The notes under the pieces are model-generated. The model was not told the DNA's origin. It saw nothing but the letters and a program-made list of their open reading frames with translations, and ran no database searches. A stretch of DNA of 64,000 nt, taken from the NCBI RefSeq assembly GCF_022879595.1, contig NZ_CP084266.1, forward strand, positions 620,001 to 684,000, read 5' to 3'. Source of the DNA: Caballeronia sp. Lep1P3. GTDB taxonomy: Bacteria > Pseudomonadota > Gammaproteobacteria > Burkholderiales > Burkholderiaceae. Shown in pieces: positions 55,829 through 64,000 of this stretch (the stretch's first letter is position 1; the number at the start of each line of letters is the position of its first letter). The position numbers and the translations under genes are program-made.

Positions 55829-57470
55829 TTAGTCGCGACGCTTGCGACCGTAGGCGGCGGATGGGCCGCGCAAGCGAACCAGTATGGACGCTGGGCGGCT
55901 ATTGCGCTGCTCGCCGTCTTCGGCCTGACGCTGCTTTTGCCGAGCCTTGCCGAACGCATCATGCGCCCATTTGTGAACGCAGGAAACCGGCTAACGGCCC
56001 TTGCACAGAACGGTAATGGCGTACCGGGCGTGGGCGGGTCTTTCCTGCTTGGCATTGCGACCGGCCTCTTATGGGCGCCATGCGCTGGCCCCATCCTCGG
56101 TCTTGTCTTGACGAGCGCCGCATTGAAAGGCGCGAGCGCGGGCACCACGTTGTTGCTGCTCGCTTATGCAGCGGGTGCCGCGACGTCCCTTGCCGCCGCA
56201 CTGCTCATCGGAGGACGCGTCTTTGCCGCGATGAAGCGCTTGCTCGGCGCGGGCGAGTGGGTGCGCCGCGGCATTGGCGTCGCAATGCTGGCTGGCGTTG
56301 GCGCCATTGCGCTTGGGCTGGACACGGGTGCGCTGGCTCGTGTATCGACGGTTGCGACATCGGGCATCGAACAGCAACTCGTCGACAAGCTCTCGCGATC
56401 CAGTACGGCGATGAAATCATCGGACAATCGAGCGGCAACCATGATGCGTGCAAGCGTCAAGGCTGCACCGCTGCCGGTTGAAGGCGCGTTGCCATCGCTA
56501 GGTGGCGCTGTGCAATGGCTCAACTCGGAGCCGCTTTCGAGGGATGCGTTGCGCGGAAAGGTCGTGCTTGTCGATGTCTGGACATATTCATGCATCAATT
56601 GCCTTCGCACGTTGCCTTACGTTAAGGCTTGGTCCAGAAAGTACCGCGACCAGGGGCTCGTCGTCATAGGCGTACATGCGCCGGAATTCGCATTCGAGCG
56701 CAACGTCGACAACGTCAGGAAAGCGATACGCGATCTCGGCATCGACTATCCGGTCGCAATCGACAACGACTTCGCGATCTGGCGCGCGCTCAACAATCAA
56801 TACTGGCCCGCGCATTATCTGGTCGATGCGCAAGGCAATATTCGATACCACCATTTCGGCGAAGGCGACTATGCGCAGTCCGAGCGCGCAATCCAGCAAT
56901 TGCTGGAAGAAGCGGGCCACGGATATAAGCCGGAAGCGGCCAGTTCCGCAAACGCAGAATCAATGACCGCGCAAGGCGCAATGGTGCAAGCCGATTCCGC
57001 GGACGTCCGCTCGCCGGAAACCTATATCGGCTATGAACGCGCACAGCAGTTTTCATCGCCTGGCGGACAGGCACAGGACCGTGTGCATGACTATGCCGCG
57101 CCTAAATCGCTCGACGTGAACGACTGGGCTTTGAGCGGCACATGGCGCGTTGGCGCCGAGCATGCGACGCTGGCCGCGCCGGCGGGACGCATCGTGTATC
57201 GCTTTCATGCACGCGATCTGCATCTCGTGCTCGGCCCATCCCGGGACGGCAAGCCGGTGCGTTTTCGTGTAACGCTCGATGGCGCGGCGCCAGGCGCGTC
57301 GCACGGTAGCGACATACAAGCTGATGGAACCGGCAGCGTGACGCAGGAGCGCCTCTATCAACTCGTTCGGCAAGCCGGCCCGGTCGCGGACCACACATTC
57401 AGCATCGAATTCCTCGATCCCGGCGTCGAAGCTTACGCATTCACTTTCGGCTAACCGCAAGGAGCGCAAC

Positions 57471-58184
57471 ATGCACAAGTCACGGAACATCATCCTCAAG
57501 GCAGGAAGCGCGGCATTAGTCATCGCTGCATTCTTTGCGCTGCAATGCACCGCTTACTCGAGTGAAGGGGCGCGGATCATCCCGCCGCCAACGCAAGACG
57601 AAAGCGCGTCCACGAGCCGCACGGAAACGGCCGTGCTATCGGGCGGTTGCTTCTGGGGCGTACAAGGCGTCTTTCAGCATGTTCGCGGCGTGAAGGAAGT
57701 CGTCTCCGGATATTCCGGCGGTACGGCGAACACCGCGCACTACGAGCGCGTGAGCGAAGGCGATACGGGTCACGCAGAGTCCGTGCGCGTGACCTACGAT
57801 CCTTCGCAAATCACGTATGGCAGCCTGCTGCGCATCTTCTTCTCGGTGGCGCATGATCCGACTCAGTTGAACTTCCAAGGACCGGACCACGGCACGCAAT
57901 ATCGTTCGGCACTCTTTCCGCTGGATGCGAAGCAGCGCGAGGTGGCTGCCGCGTACATCGTTCAGTTAGATGCAGCGCACGTTTTCAAGGGGACGATAGC
58001 AACCAGAATTGAAGATTACCGAGGCTTTTACCCGGCGGAAAACTATCACCAGAATTATTTAGCCGAGCATCCTGAAAGCCCTTATATCGCCATCAACGAC
58101 ATGCCCAAGATAGCCGGTCTGAAGCGCTTGTACCCGACGCTCTATCGAAACGATCCCGCGCTGGTTGCTGTGACTTCCAGATAG
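57471..58184 (+). CDS. msrA: Exported peptide methionine-(S)-S-oxide reductase MsrA
   Basis: A 237-residue enzyme that reduces the S epimer. The N-terminus is a signal peptide or anchor (residues about 8-31, around AALVIAAFFALQC), so it acts in the periplasm. Catalytic Cys60 is in SGGCFWGVQG, followed by GYSGGTANTAHYERV and the YHQNYLAEHPESPYI segment. It starts 16 bases after the DipZ-like gene. With MsrB it covers both sulfoxide epimers. Confidence 0.94.
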   Translation: MHKSRNIILKAGSAALVIAAFFALQCTAYSSEGARIIPPPTQDESASTSRTETAVLSGGCFWGVQGVFQHVRGVKEVVSGYSGGTANTAHYERVSEGDTGHAESVRVTYDPSQITYGSLLRIFFSVAHDPTQLNFQGPDHGTQYRSALFPLDAKQREVAAAYIVQLDAAHVFKGTIATRIEDYRGFYPAENYHQNYLAEHPESPYIAINDMPKIAGLKRLYPTLYRNDPALVAVTSR

Positions 58185-58231
58185 GCGCTGCATTGGGATT
58201 GTCCAAGGTGCGTCGCCAATGTCGTGGACAA

Positions 58232-58262
58232 AACCGTGACGCATGCTCGCAGCGTCACGGTT
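58232..58262 (-). terminator. Terminator of the DUF4148 gene
   Basis: AACCGTGACGC and GCGTCACGGTT form a perfect 11-bp stem with a 9-base loop; in the minus direction the stem is followed by TTTT. It lies 23 bases after the DUF4148 stop codon. It also separates the gene from convergent msrA. Confidence 0.75.
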
Positions 58263-58284
58263 CTGAAGCGCCACGCACAGGAAC

Positions 58285-58614
58285 TCAGTGGCCGAAATAA
58301 ATCGGCTTGTTGCCGTCATTCATCGGCCGCAGGGCGCGCATGCCTGCTGCGGATGATCCACTGCCGACGCCGCCGTAGTCGTTGTTATAGCCGGGCATCG
58401 CGCCGCTTCGCGCAGACGCGCGGCTCTCGGCATTTTGCGCGTCGCGCGGATACGTTGTCCGGTCGGACTGGCCCGGGTAATAGCCCGCGGCCTCGACTTG
58501 CCGCAAGTCTTGCTGCACCTGGCCTCGCGTCACGGATGAATCTGCTTGGGCAAACGAAAGGGCCGGCGCGACGATCACAGCGGCAGCGGCCACAGCTTTG
58601 ACGAACGATTTCAT
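58285..58614 (-). CDS. DUF4148 exported protein
   Basis: A 109-residue small exported protein. The signal peptide ends near PALSFAQ (about residue 22). The DUF4148-like part has SSVTRGQVQQDLRQVEAAGY, then YPGQSDRTTYPRD. The Gly/Ser-rich tail is probably disordered. GGAGGG precedes ATG 58614. The family is nearly confined to Burkholderiales and has no known function. Confidence 0.82.
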   Translation of the reverse strand: MKSFVKAVAAAAVIVAPALSFAQADSSVTRGQVQQDLRQVEAAGYYPGQSDRTTYPRDAQNAESRASARSGAMPGYNNDYGGVGSGSSAAGMRALRPMNDGNKPIYFGH

Positions 58615-58715
58615 GCTGAACCCTCCGGTTTTTGTAAGGCGGCGGCTGCGTTGCAGCGCCTGCTCCCTACATTCAGCATCGGCCGTGCCCGCCTCTTTCT
58701 CGTCCAAGACAGAGA

Positions 58716-59609
58716 CTATTTCGCCTGGCTCTCCACCAGTTTCACGAGCACATGCAGCATGCGATTCGCCGGAGTCGGAATGCCCAGCGCCTCGCCGCGA
58801 CGCACGATCAGACCATTGAGGTGATCAATCTCGCTAGGCTTGCCACGCGCCAGGTCCTGCGCGGTCGACGACAATTGATTGGGCATCGTTTGAGCAATCC
58901 GACGCACCGCGGCGTCGACGTCGCCTGGAATCGTCACGTTGTCCGCTCTTGCGACAGCAAGGCATTCGTCGATGACATCACGCATTGCACGCGTCACGCC
59001 TTCTCCTTGAACAAGCCGGCCATAAGGTATCTGGCCAATGGCAGAAAGCGCGTTGTATGCGCAGTTGAGCACGAGCTTGGCCCACAACGCACCGCGAACG
59101 TTGTCCGAGATTTCCGTCGGGATGCCCGCAGCGGCAAAAGTGGCCGCAACGGCTTCGCTCTTTTGCGAAGGCTCTATCACCAGTTCGCCGCGACCATGAT
59201 GGCGAATATGACCGGGACCGGCCATTTCCGCCGCCACATAGACAACCGCCGCCGCGACTTCTTGCGACATGAGTTCGCTCAAGCGCTGCGCGTTCTCGAC
59301 GCCGTTTTGGAGTGACAGCACGAGCGCGCTCCCATCGAGATAGGGCTTAAGCGCTTGCGCAGCGCTGTCCGTATCCATCGACTTCACACAGAAGAGGACG
59401 ACTTCGGCACCTTCGGCCGCGCTTGCTTGCGTGCTTGCGCGAACGGACACATGCTCATCGAATGTCTGAGTGTCGAGCCTGAGACCGTTGCGCTCCATTG
59501 CCTCGACATGCTGCGCTCTTGCGATGAGCGTCACGTCGTGACCGGCACGCGCGAGCATGCCACCGTAATAACACCCCACTGCACCTGCGCCCATCACGGC
59601 GATCTTCAT
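58716..59609 (-). CDS. panE: 2-dehydropantoate 2-reductase (PanE/ApbA family)
   Basis: A 297-residue NADPH-dependent ketopantoate reductase of pantothenate synthesis. The N-terminal GxGxxG motif is MGAGAVGCYYGGML; the catalytic Lys lies in GALWAKLVLNCAYN, and the conserved tail has KPSEIDHLNGLIV. GAGGAG precedes ATG 59609. A GntR regulator is divergent. Paralogues of this family act on other 2-keto acids, so the pathway role is not certain. Confidence 0.87.
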   Translation of the reverse strand: MKIAVMGAGAVGCYYGGMLARAGHDVTLIARAQHVEAMERNGLRLDTQTFDEHVSVRASTQASAAEGAEVVLFCVKSMDTDSAAQALKPYLDGSALVLSLQNGVENAQRLSELMSQEVAAAVVYVAAEMAGPGHIRHHGRGELVIEPSQKSEAVAATFAAAGIPTEISDNVRGALWAKLVLNCAYNALSAIGQIPYGRLVQGEGVTRAMRDVIDECLAVARADNVTIPGDVDAAVRRIAQTMPNQLSSTAQDLARGKPSEIDHLNGLIVRRGEALGIPTPANRMLHVLVKLVESQAK

Positions 59610-60032
59610 GCTGCTTCTCCTCTTCTAATTTCCATTGCATCGACAGTGCGTCCGAGCACGCGAAATTAACATAAAGCCCCTCACCGCTGGCTTTCGCGCC
59701 TGCCACCGTTCGCAAACGCTTGCGCGTCACACCCGGCCGGCGCTTTGTGGGCGGACGCACGATAGTCAGTCGAATTCGCCGTGAACCATATTGTTAAAAC
59801 GCATTCGGGGACGATACGCTTGCGGCAGCGGATCGACGGGATTCGGATAACGGCCGACCGCTACGGGGTACGTGATGTGCACTTCTTCCGCGACAGGGGT
59901 AGCGAAAGAAGGAAGCCAACACAGGGAGACCAATTTACGGCGCGCCGAGGCGCCGCATGGCGATAAAGCGGTAGCGGCCCGGCAACGGGCAACGCGCAGC
60001 CAGAGCGTGGTGCGTTTTCACGAGAACAAAAA
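59610..60032. other. Intergenic region between panE and the GntR gene
   Basis: No gene is supported in these 423 bases. It is the divergent promoter region of panE and the GntR-family gene, but I could not assign promoter boxes or a terminator. Confidence 0.4.
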
Positions 60033-60743
60033 ATGAACCATGGATATGAAGCATCGCTCGTCAAGCGCGTGGTGAATCAACTCGTCGCGGGCATCGTCAA
60101 CGGAGAATACAAGGACAACGTACTGCCGCCTCAAGTCATTCTTTCGAAGAAGCATGGCGTTTCCCGCACCATCATGCGCGAGGCATTGAGCATCCTCATT
60201 TCGCGCCGCATGCTCGATGTGAGGCCGAAGACCGGCACCCGCGTCAGGCCAGCGCGCGAGTGGCTCATCATCGATCAGGAAGTGGCCGAGTGGCGTTTGC
60301 GCGCGCTGCCCGAGCCGGAGTGCATGCGACGGCTCATCGAGTTTCGCTCGCTTGTCGATCCACCCGCCGCCGCGCTTGCGGCCAAACGCGCCAACCGGCA
60401 TCAACGCATCGGCATCAACGCAGCGTATCAACGGCTCGTCCATGCAAGTCCTTCGGAAAGCCTGCAATCGGCAGCAGAGGAAGCGCTTCTGACAACAATC
60501 GTCGATGCGAGCGGCGACGAGATCCTTCGTCAAATGGGAAGCGTCGTGCGCGTCAGCATTCGCGCGATCAAAGGCTTGCTGCGGGCGCAACCGAATACCC
60601 TTTCTCGTGTGCCCGAATCGCAGCTCGGCGATTACGGCAAAGTCGTGCGCGCAATCGAAGCGGCAGACGGCGAAGGCGCAAGCTCTGCCATGTCGCAAGT
60701 GCTTGGACGCACGGCCGCCATGTGGGTGGAGGAAGCGGTCTGA
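60033..60743 (+). CDS. GntR-family regulator, FadR/FCD subgroup
   Basis: A 236-residue transcription regulator. The N-terminal winged helix has LVKRVVNQLVAGIVNGEY and SKKHGVSRTIMREALSIL. The C-terminal helical FCD-like effector domain starts near residue 90, around LPEPECMRRLIEFRSLVDPP. Such regulators respond to organic acids. No metabolic genes are next to it except the PanE-like gene. Confidence 0.88.
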   Translation: MNHGYEASLVKRVVNQLVAGIVNGEYKDNVLPPQVILSKKHGVSRTIMREALSILISRRMLDVRPKTGTRVRPAREWLIIDQEVAEWRLRALPEPECMRRLIEFRSLVDPPAAALAAKRANRHQRIGINAAYQRLVHASPSESLQSAAEEALLTTIVDASGDEILRQMGSVVRVSIRAIKGLLRAQPNTLSRVPESQLGDYGKVVRAIEAADGEGASSAMSQVLGRTAAMWVEEAV

Positions 60744-60887
60744 GCCTTGCACCAAGGTCAGCTCAGCACGAGCACGCGGCGGCAATGCCGCGTACTCTCG
60801 TTGCGATGCGCCCGCGCGAATCAGTGACTACAATGGTTAATCGATTCGCTGGCCGCAAAGCACTTCGCATGCGACACGGAGGCAGAG

Positions 60888-61361
60888 ATGGCAGAGCTTG
60901 AGAAGGATGAGGTGGTTGCCGTGCTGAACCGGATTCTGGAATCCGAACTCGCCGGCGTCGTGCGATACACGCACTATTCGTTTCTCGTGTTCGGCTTCGG
61001 CCGCATTCCGATCGTCTCTTGGCTGCGGGCACAGGCCGACGAATCCTTGGTACATGCGCATCAGGCCGGTGAGTGGATCACGACCTTGGGCGCCTATCCA
61101 TCGTTGGAGATCGGCCCTTTGCTGGACAATCACACGTTCGACATTGCGACGATCCTGCGCGAATCGCTACAAGCCGAGAAGGTTGCGCTAGACCTCTATC
61201 GCGACCTGCTAAAGCTCGTTGAAGACCGCTCGGTCGCGCTCGAAGAATATGCGCGGCAGATGATTCAGACTGAGGAATTGCACGCAGGCGAAGTGGACAA
61301 GATGTTGCGCCGTCCCGGAGAAGTCGATACGTCACCCGAGCGGCGCACCGGCCACAGCTAA
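60888..61361 (+). CDS. Ferritin-like diiron protein (bacterioferritin-related)
   Basis: A 157-residue four-helix protein. The carboxylate and His ligands expected of a diiron site are present: NRILESELAGVVRY, DESLVHAHQAGEW, QAEKVALDLY and TEELHAGE, one per helix. It may store iron or act as an oxidase. GGAGG precedes ATG 60888. A strong hairpin terminates it at 61365. Confidence 0.85.
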   Translation: MAELEKDEVVAVLNRILESELAGVVRYTHYSFLVFGFGRIPIVSWLRAQADESLVHAHQAGEWITTLGAYPSLEIGPLLDNHTFDIATILRESLQAEKVALDLYRDLLKLVEDRSVALEEYARQMIQTEELHAGEVDKMLRRPGEVDTSPERRTGHS

Positions 61362-61364
61362 AGA

Positions 61365-61398
61365 CGCGCTGACTGCAACGGGCAGTCAGCGCGTTTTC
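61365..61398 (+). terminator. Terminator between the ferritin-like and peroxiredoxin genes
   Basis: ACGCGCTGACTGC (61365-61377) pairs perfectly with GCAGTCAGCGCGT (61383-61395), with a 5-base loop, and ends in TTTT. The convergent peroxiredoxin gene stops 16 bases further on and may use it from the other side with a weaker T-run. Confidence 0.85.
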
Positions 61399-61413
61399 TC
61401 TTGAAGGACCACG

Positions 61414-62070
61414 CTATTTCGGCTGAGCGACCGTGCGCAGATAGGGCTTCAACGTCTTGAAGCCTTCCGGATATTTCTGCTTCGCATCATCGTCGGACAC
61501 GGACGTCGGGATGATCACATCGTCGCCCGGTTTCCAGTTCACCGGCGTTGCCACCGCATGCTTTGCGTTCAACTGCAGCGCGTCGAGCAGACGGAGCACT
61601 TCGTCGAAGTTGCGGCCCGCGCTCATCGGATAGGTGAAGGTCGCCTTGATCTTCTTGTCCGGACCGATGATGAACACCGCGCGAATCGTGGCATTGTCGA
61701 CCGCCGTGCGCGGGCCGCCGCCGCTCGCGTTGGGATGGATCATGTCGTACAGCTTGGCAACGGTCAGATCCGAATCGCCGATCATCGGGTAATTGACGGC
61801 GGTGCCCTGCGTTTCTTCGATGTCTTTGGCCCACTTCGAATGGTTGTCGACCGGATCGATGGACAGCCCCAAAATCTTCGCGTTGCGCTTGTCGAATTCC
61901 GGCTTCAGCTTCGCCATGTAGCCCAGTTCGGTCGTGCAAACCGGCGTGAAGTCCTTGGGATGCGAAAACAGAATCGCCCACTTGTCACCGATCCAGTCGT
62001 GAAACCGGATTTGGCCTTCTGTGGTCTCTGCGGTGAAATCGGGGGCTTCATCACCAATGCGAATGGACAT
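61414..62070 (-). CDS. 1-Cys peroxiredoxin (Prx6 type)
   Basis: A 218-residue peroxidase that reduces hydrogen peroxide and organic peroxides. The peroxidatic Cys45 is in HPKDFTPVCTTELG; no second cysteine is present, so it is a 1-Cys enzyme. The long C-terminal part with PVNWKPGDDVIIPTSVSDD is typical of Prx6. ATG 62070 has GGAGA upstream; the open frame further up is unrelated. The ferritin-like gene is convergent. Confidence 0.94.
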   Translation of the reverse strand: MSIRIGDEAPDFTAETTEGQIRFHDWIGDKWAILFSHPKDFTPVCTTELGYMAKLKPEFDKRNAKILGLSIDPVDNHSKWAKDIEETQGTAVNYPMIGDSDLTVAKLYDMIHPNASGGGPRTAVDNATIRAVFIIGPDKKIKATFTYPMSAGRNFDEVLRLLDALQLNAKHAVATPVNWKPGDDVIIPTSVSDDDAKQKYPEGFKTLKPYLRTVAQPK

Positions 62071-62352
62071 ATTTGATCTCCACGTTAAGGAATATCGGAG
62101 AGCGTCCCGCTGCTTTGGAACGGATTCCGGCTGAATTAGCGAAACAGCCAAACGATTATAGTGCGGTCGCGCAAGCAAGCACGCACCAGTCGAAATTCCC
62201 GCGCGAGCAGTGGGGTTCTCGGCATGAGAAATGCTCAGGCGAACGCGCGTTCAAGCCTGGAACCATGCGTTAAGCTCGTATTCCTCGACAAATTCTGCTA
62301 TCACGAACAGCATTGGGTCGGACGGCCATGCGCCGTCACAAAGGAGGCCATC

Positions 62353-63870
62353 GTGACCGTCATGAGAAAAAAATCTGTCGCTGCGTTGCAAAACGAAGCG
62401 TCCGAAACGGAAGAAGGGGTGCAGGAGACGGGTGGTCACGCGTTGAAACGCTCACTGAACGCGCTGGATGTCGTCATGCTCGGCATCGGATGCATCATCG
62501 GCGCGGGCATATTCGTGCTGACGGGCCATGCAGCGGCTGCTAACGCCGGACCGGCCATCGTCATATCTTTTGTCCTCGGCGCAATCGTATGCGCGCTCGC
62601 CGGTCTCTGCTACGCGGAAATGGCGTCCACCGTGCCGGTTTCCGGCAGCGCCTATACGTATGCCTACGCAACGATGGGCGAACTGATCGCATGGCTCATC
62701 GGCTGGGATCTGATACTCGAATACGCAGTCGGTGCAACCACGGTCGCAATCGGATGGTCGGGCTATGTCGTGAGCTTTCTGCATTCGCTGCATATCGACA
62801 TCCCCGCGCAACTCTCGCAAGCGCCCTTCGCTTACGATCCGGCCAAGGGCTGGAGCCATGCAAGCGCAATACTCAACGTGCCCGCCATGGTGATCGTCGG
62901 GCTCATAACGATTCTGCTCGTGATCGGCATACGCGAATCCGCGCGAGTGAATAGCTTCATCGTTATCATCAAAGTGCTGATTGTGCTCGCGTTCATCGCG
63001 GCTGGCATCGCGTATGTCGACACAAGCCACTGGGTCACGGCGAAGAACCCGACGGGCGCTTTCATTCCGCCGAATACTGGCGAATCGGGCGTGTTCGGCA
63101 TGAGCGGCGTATTGCGCGGCGCGGCTGTGGTGTTCTTTGCTTACATCGGCTTCGATTCGGTGTCGTGTGTCGCACAGGAGACGCGCAATCCGAGGCGCGA
63201 CATGCCTATCGGCCTTCTTGGATCGCTCACCATCTGCACCATTCTTTACGTACTCGTCTCGTATGTGCTGACGGGCATCGTGTCTTATGACAAGCTCAAC
63301 GTGTCGGACCCGATCGCTGTCGGCGTCGATGCCATCGGAATGCGCTGGCTCTCGCCCATCGTGAAGCTAGGGGCGATCTTCGGCCTTACTTCCGTGATTC
63401 TCGTGCTGCTGCTCAGTCAACCGCGAATCTTCTATTCGATGGCGAAGGACGGACTTCTGCCTCCGTTTGCCTCAAAGATTCATGCGCGCTTTCATACGCC
63501 GTACATCACGACCATTCTTACTGGCCTTATCGTGATGGTCCTTGCGGGACTCTTGCCGATCGGTCTCGTCGGCGAACTCGTGAGCATCGGAACCTTGTTT
63601 GCGTTCGCGGTCGTTTGCGTCGGCGTGCTCGTGTTGCGCATTACCCAGCCAGAGTTGCAGCGTGCGTTCAAGACGCCTGCCGTATTCATCGTCGCACCGC
63701 TCGGCGCGATCTCGTCCGTCTTCCTTATGGCCGGCTTGCCTGCCGATACATGGATCCGACTCGTCGTGTGGATGGTCATCGGCATTGTGATTTACTTCGC
63801 GTATGGCATACGCCATAGCCGACTTCGTGCGGGAAGGCAGACGCCTCCCGCACAAACCGCAAGAGGCTAA
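62353..63870 (+). CDS. APC-family amino acid permease
   Basis: A 505-residue multi-pass permease of the cationic amino acid/YfnA-like type with about 12 helices. The N-terminal family segment is [21 protein letters not shown] (shown in part as [15 protein letters not shown]); [20 protein letters not shown] is a further hallmark. I choose the GTG at 62353 because AAGGAGG at 62341-62347 lies 5 bases upstream; the ATG at 62362 is 14 bases away. The substrate is not defined by the sequence. Confidence 0.9.
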   Translation: MTVMRKKSVAALQNEASETEEGVQETGGHALKRSLNALDVVMLGIGCIIGAGIFVLTGHAAAANAGPAIVISFVLGAIVCALAGLCYAEMASTVPVSGSAYTYAYATMGELIAWLIGWDLILEYAVGATTVAIGWSGYVVSFLHSLHIDIPAQLSQAPFAYDPAKGWSHASAILNVPAMVIVGLITILLVIGIRESARVNSFIVIIKVLIVLAFIAAGIAYVDTSHWVTAKNPTGAFIPPNTGESGVFGMSGVLRGAAVVFFAYIGFDSVSCVAQETRNPRRDMPIGLLGSLTICTILYVLVSYVLTGIVSYDKLNVSDPIAVGVDAIGMRWLSPIVKLGAIFGLTSVILVLLLSQPRIFYSMAKDGLLPPFASKIHARFHTPYITTILTGLIVMVLAGLLPIGLVGELVSIGTLFAFAVVCVGVLVLRITQPELQRAFKTPAVFIVAPLGAISSVFLMAGLPADTWIRLVVWMVIGIVIYFAYGIRHSRLRAGRQTPPAQTARG

Positions 63871-63882
63871 GGCTCAAGCAAG

Positions 63883-64000
63883 CTAAGCGGGTCGACGCGT
63901 TTCGTGCTTGCGGGCTTCCTGCGCGCTTTCGTAAATGTACGGCGCGACGCCCCGGCGCTTTAACGCATCGCCGAGCTTCATGCGCAGGAAACTGCTCGTC
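63883..64000 (-). CDS. C-terminal end of a truncated gene
   Basis: The last 38 codons of a minus-strand gene cut by the window edge. The peptide contains FLRMKLGDALKRRG, VAPYIYESAQEARK and a basic end, HETRRPA. It is convergent with the permease gene, with 12 bases between the two stops. No family can be assigned from this fragment. Confidence 0.5.
   Translation of the reverse strand, partial: TSSFLRMKLGDALKRRGVAPYIYESAQEARKHETRRPA

Larger units (their letters stand above)
54761..57454 (+). pseudogene. DipZ/DsbD-like thiol transporter, interrupted by an IS
   Basis: The gene encodes a CcdA-type membrane domain (LSPCILPVLPFVFSRA before the insertion; WAPCAGPILGLVLTSA after), a thioredoxin-like domain with WTYSCINCLRTLP (CxxC) and a C-terminal jelly-roll domain ending AYAFTFG. 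This order is that of DipZ proteins, which carry electrons from cytoplasmic thioredoxin to the periplasm. The IS at 54917-55828 plus a TTA duplicate splits codon 52/53. Without these 915 bases the reading frame is exactly 593 codons including the stop, with no other lesion. The downstream part may still be expressed from inside, but lacks the first helix. Confidence 0.93.

Noticed and set aside
58252..58270. The hairpin after msrA as a + strand terminator
   Set aside because: The T-run lies on the minus-strand side only, so it fits the DUF4148 gene and not msrA.
1..64000. CRISPR arrays, tRNA or rRNA genes, prophage genes
   Set aside because: No regularly spaced repeats, no cloverleaf-like or rRNA-like sequence, and no phage structural genes were seen in reading the window.

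Overview
The window is GC-rich chromosomal DNA of a Burkholderia-type betaproteobacterium, probably Caballeronia or Paraburkholderia. This rests on the flhDC pair, a DUF4148 secreted protein, a xylFGH-xylA/xylR locus and the general gene content. It is a judgement from gene content, not a phylogenetic test. I saw no rRNA, tRNA, CRISPR array or phage.

Layout. 1-6239: selD, a CDF cation transporter, a large MscS-type channel and a purine nucleoside permease-like protein. 6240-7796: the flagellar master regulators flhDC, with a leader promoter and flanking terminators. 7882-13661: DNA polymerase II, an unusual ABC exporter fused to a degenerate ATPase-like region and a response-regulator receiver, and a ParB-like protein. 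13645-24385: a leftward glycan biosynthesis cluster (PIG-L deacetylase, six glycosyltransferases, GmhB-like phosphatase, carbamoyltransferase, UDP-xylose synthase), mostly joined by 4-base start/stop overlaps. 24469-29123: a duplicated outer-membrane barrel protein, a small conserved-looking ORF, and a divergent FAD monooxygenase/MFS pair. 29337-34098: a two-domain glycosyltransferase, small proteins including a Cys-rich copper-storage protein, and a GH15 glucosidase. 34187-36143: a leftward operon of DUF4142, cupredoxin, ECF sigma factor and a secreted Cys-rich protein. 36310-40452: an HWE-type histidine kinase, a small acidic protein, and a hybrid histidine kinase broken by one extra base.

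40738-48662 is a D-xylose locus: xylA, then the xylFGH ABC importer, with xylR and an aldose epimerase divergent. The same 13-base motif lies upstream of both xylA and xylF. xylB is not present here. 48685-51857 holds a tandem alpha/beta-hydrolase with non-serine nucleophile positions, a hypothetical gene and an intergenic stretch ending in an orphan terminator.

51858-58184 holds an OmpR-type two-component system divergent from an exported methionine-sulfoxide repair set: Tat-exported MsrB, a DipZ/DsbD-like thiol transporter and exported MsrA. The transporter is interrupted by a 912-bp IS5-family element with a 3-bp target duplication; removing the element and one duplicate restores a 592-residue frame exactly. 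58285-64000: DUF4148 protein, ketopantoate reductase-like protein, GntR/FCD regulator, ferritin-like protein, 1-Cys peroxiredoxin, APC permease and the end of a truncated gene.

The leading candidates for something little described are the ABC-exporter/receiver fusion with its ParB-like partner, the carbamoyl/xylosyl glycan cluster, and the ECF-cupredoxin-DUF4142 operon that lacks a recognisable anti-sigma factor.
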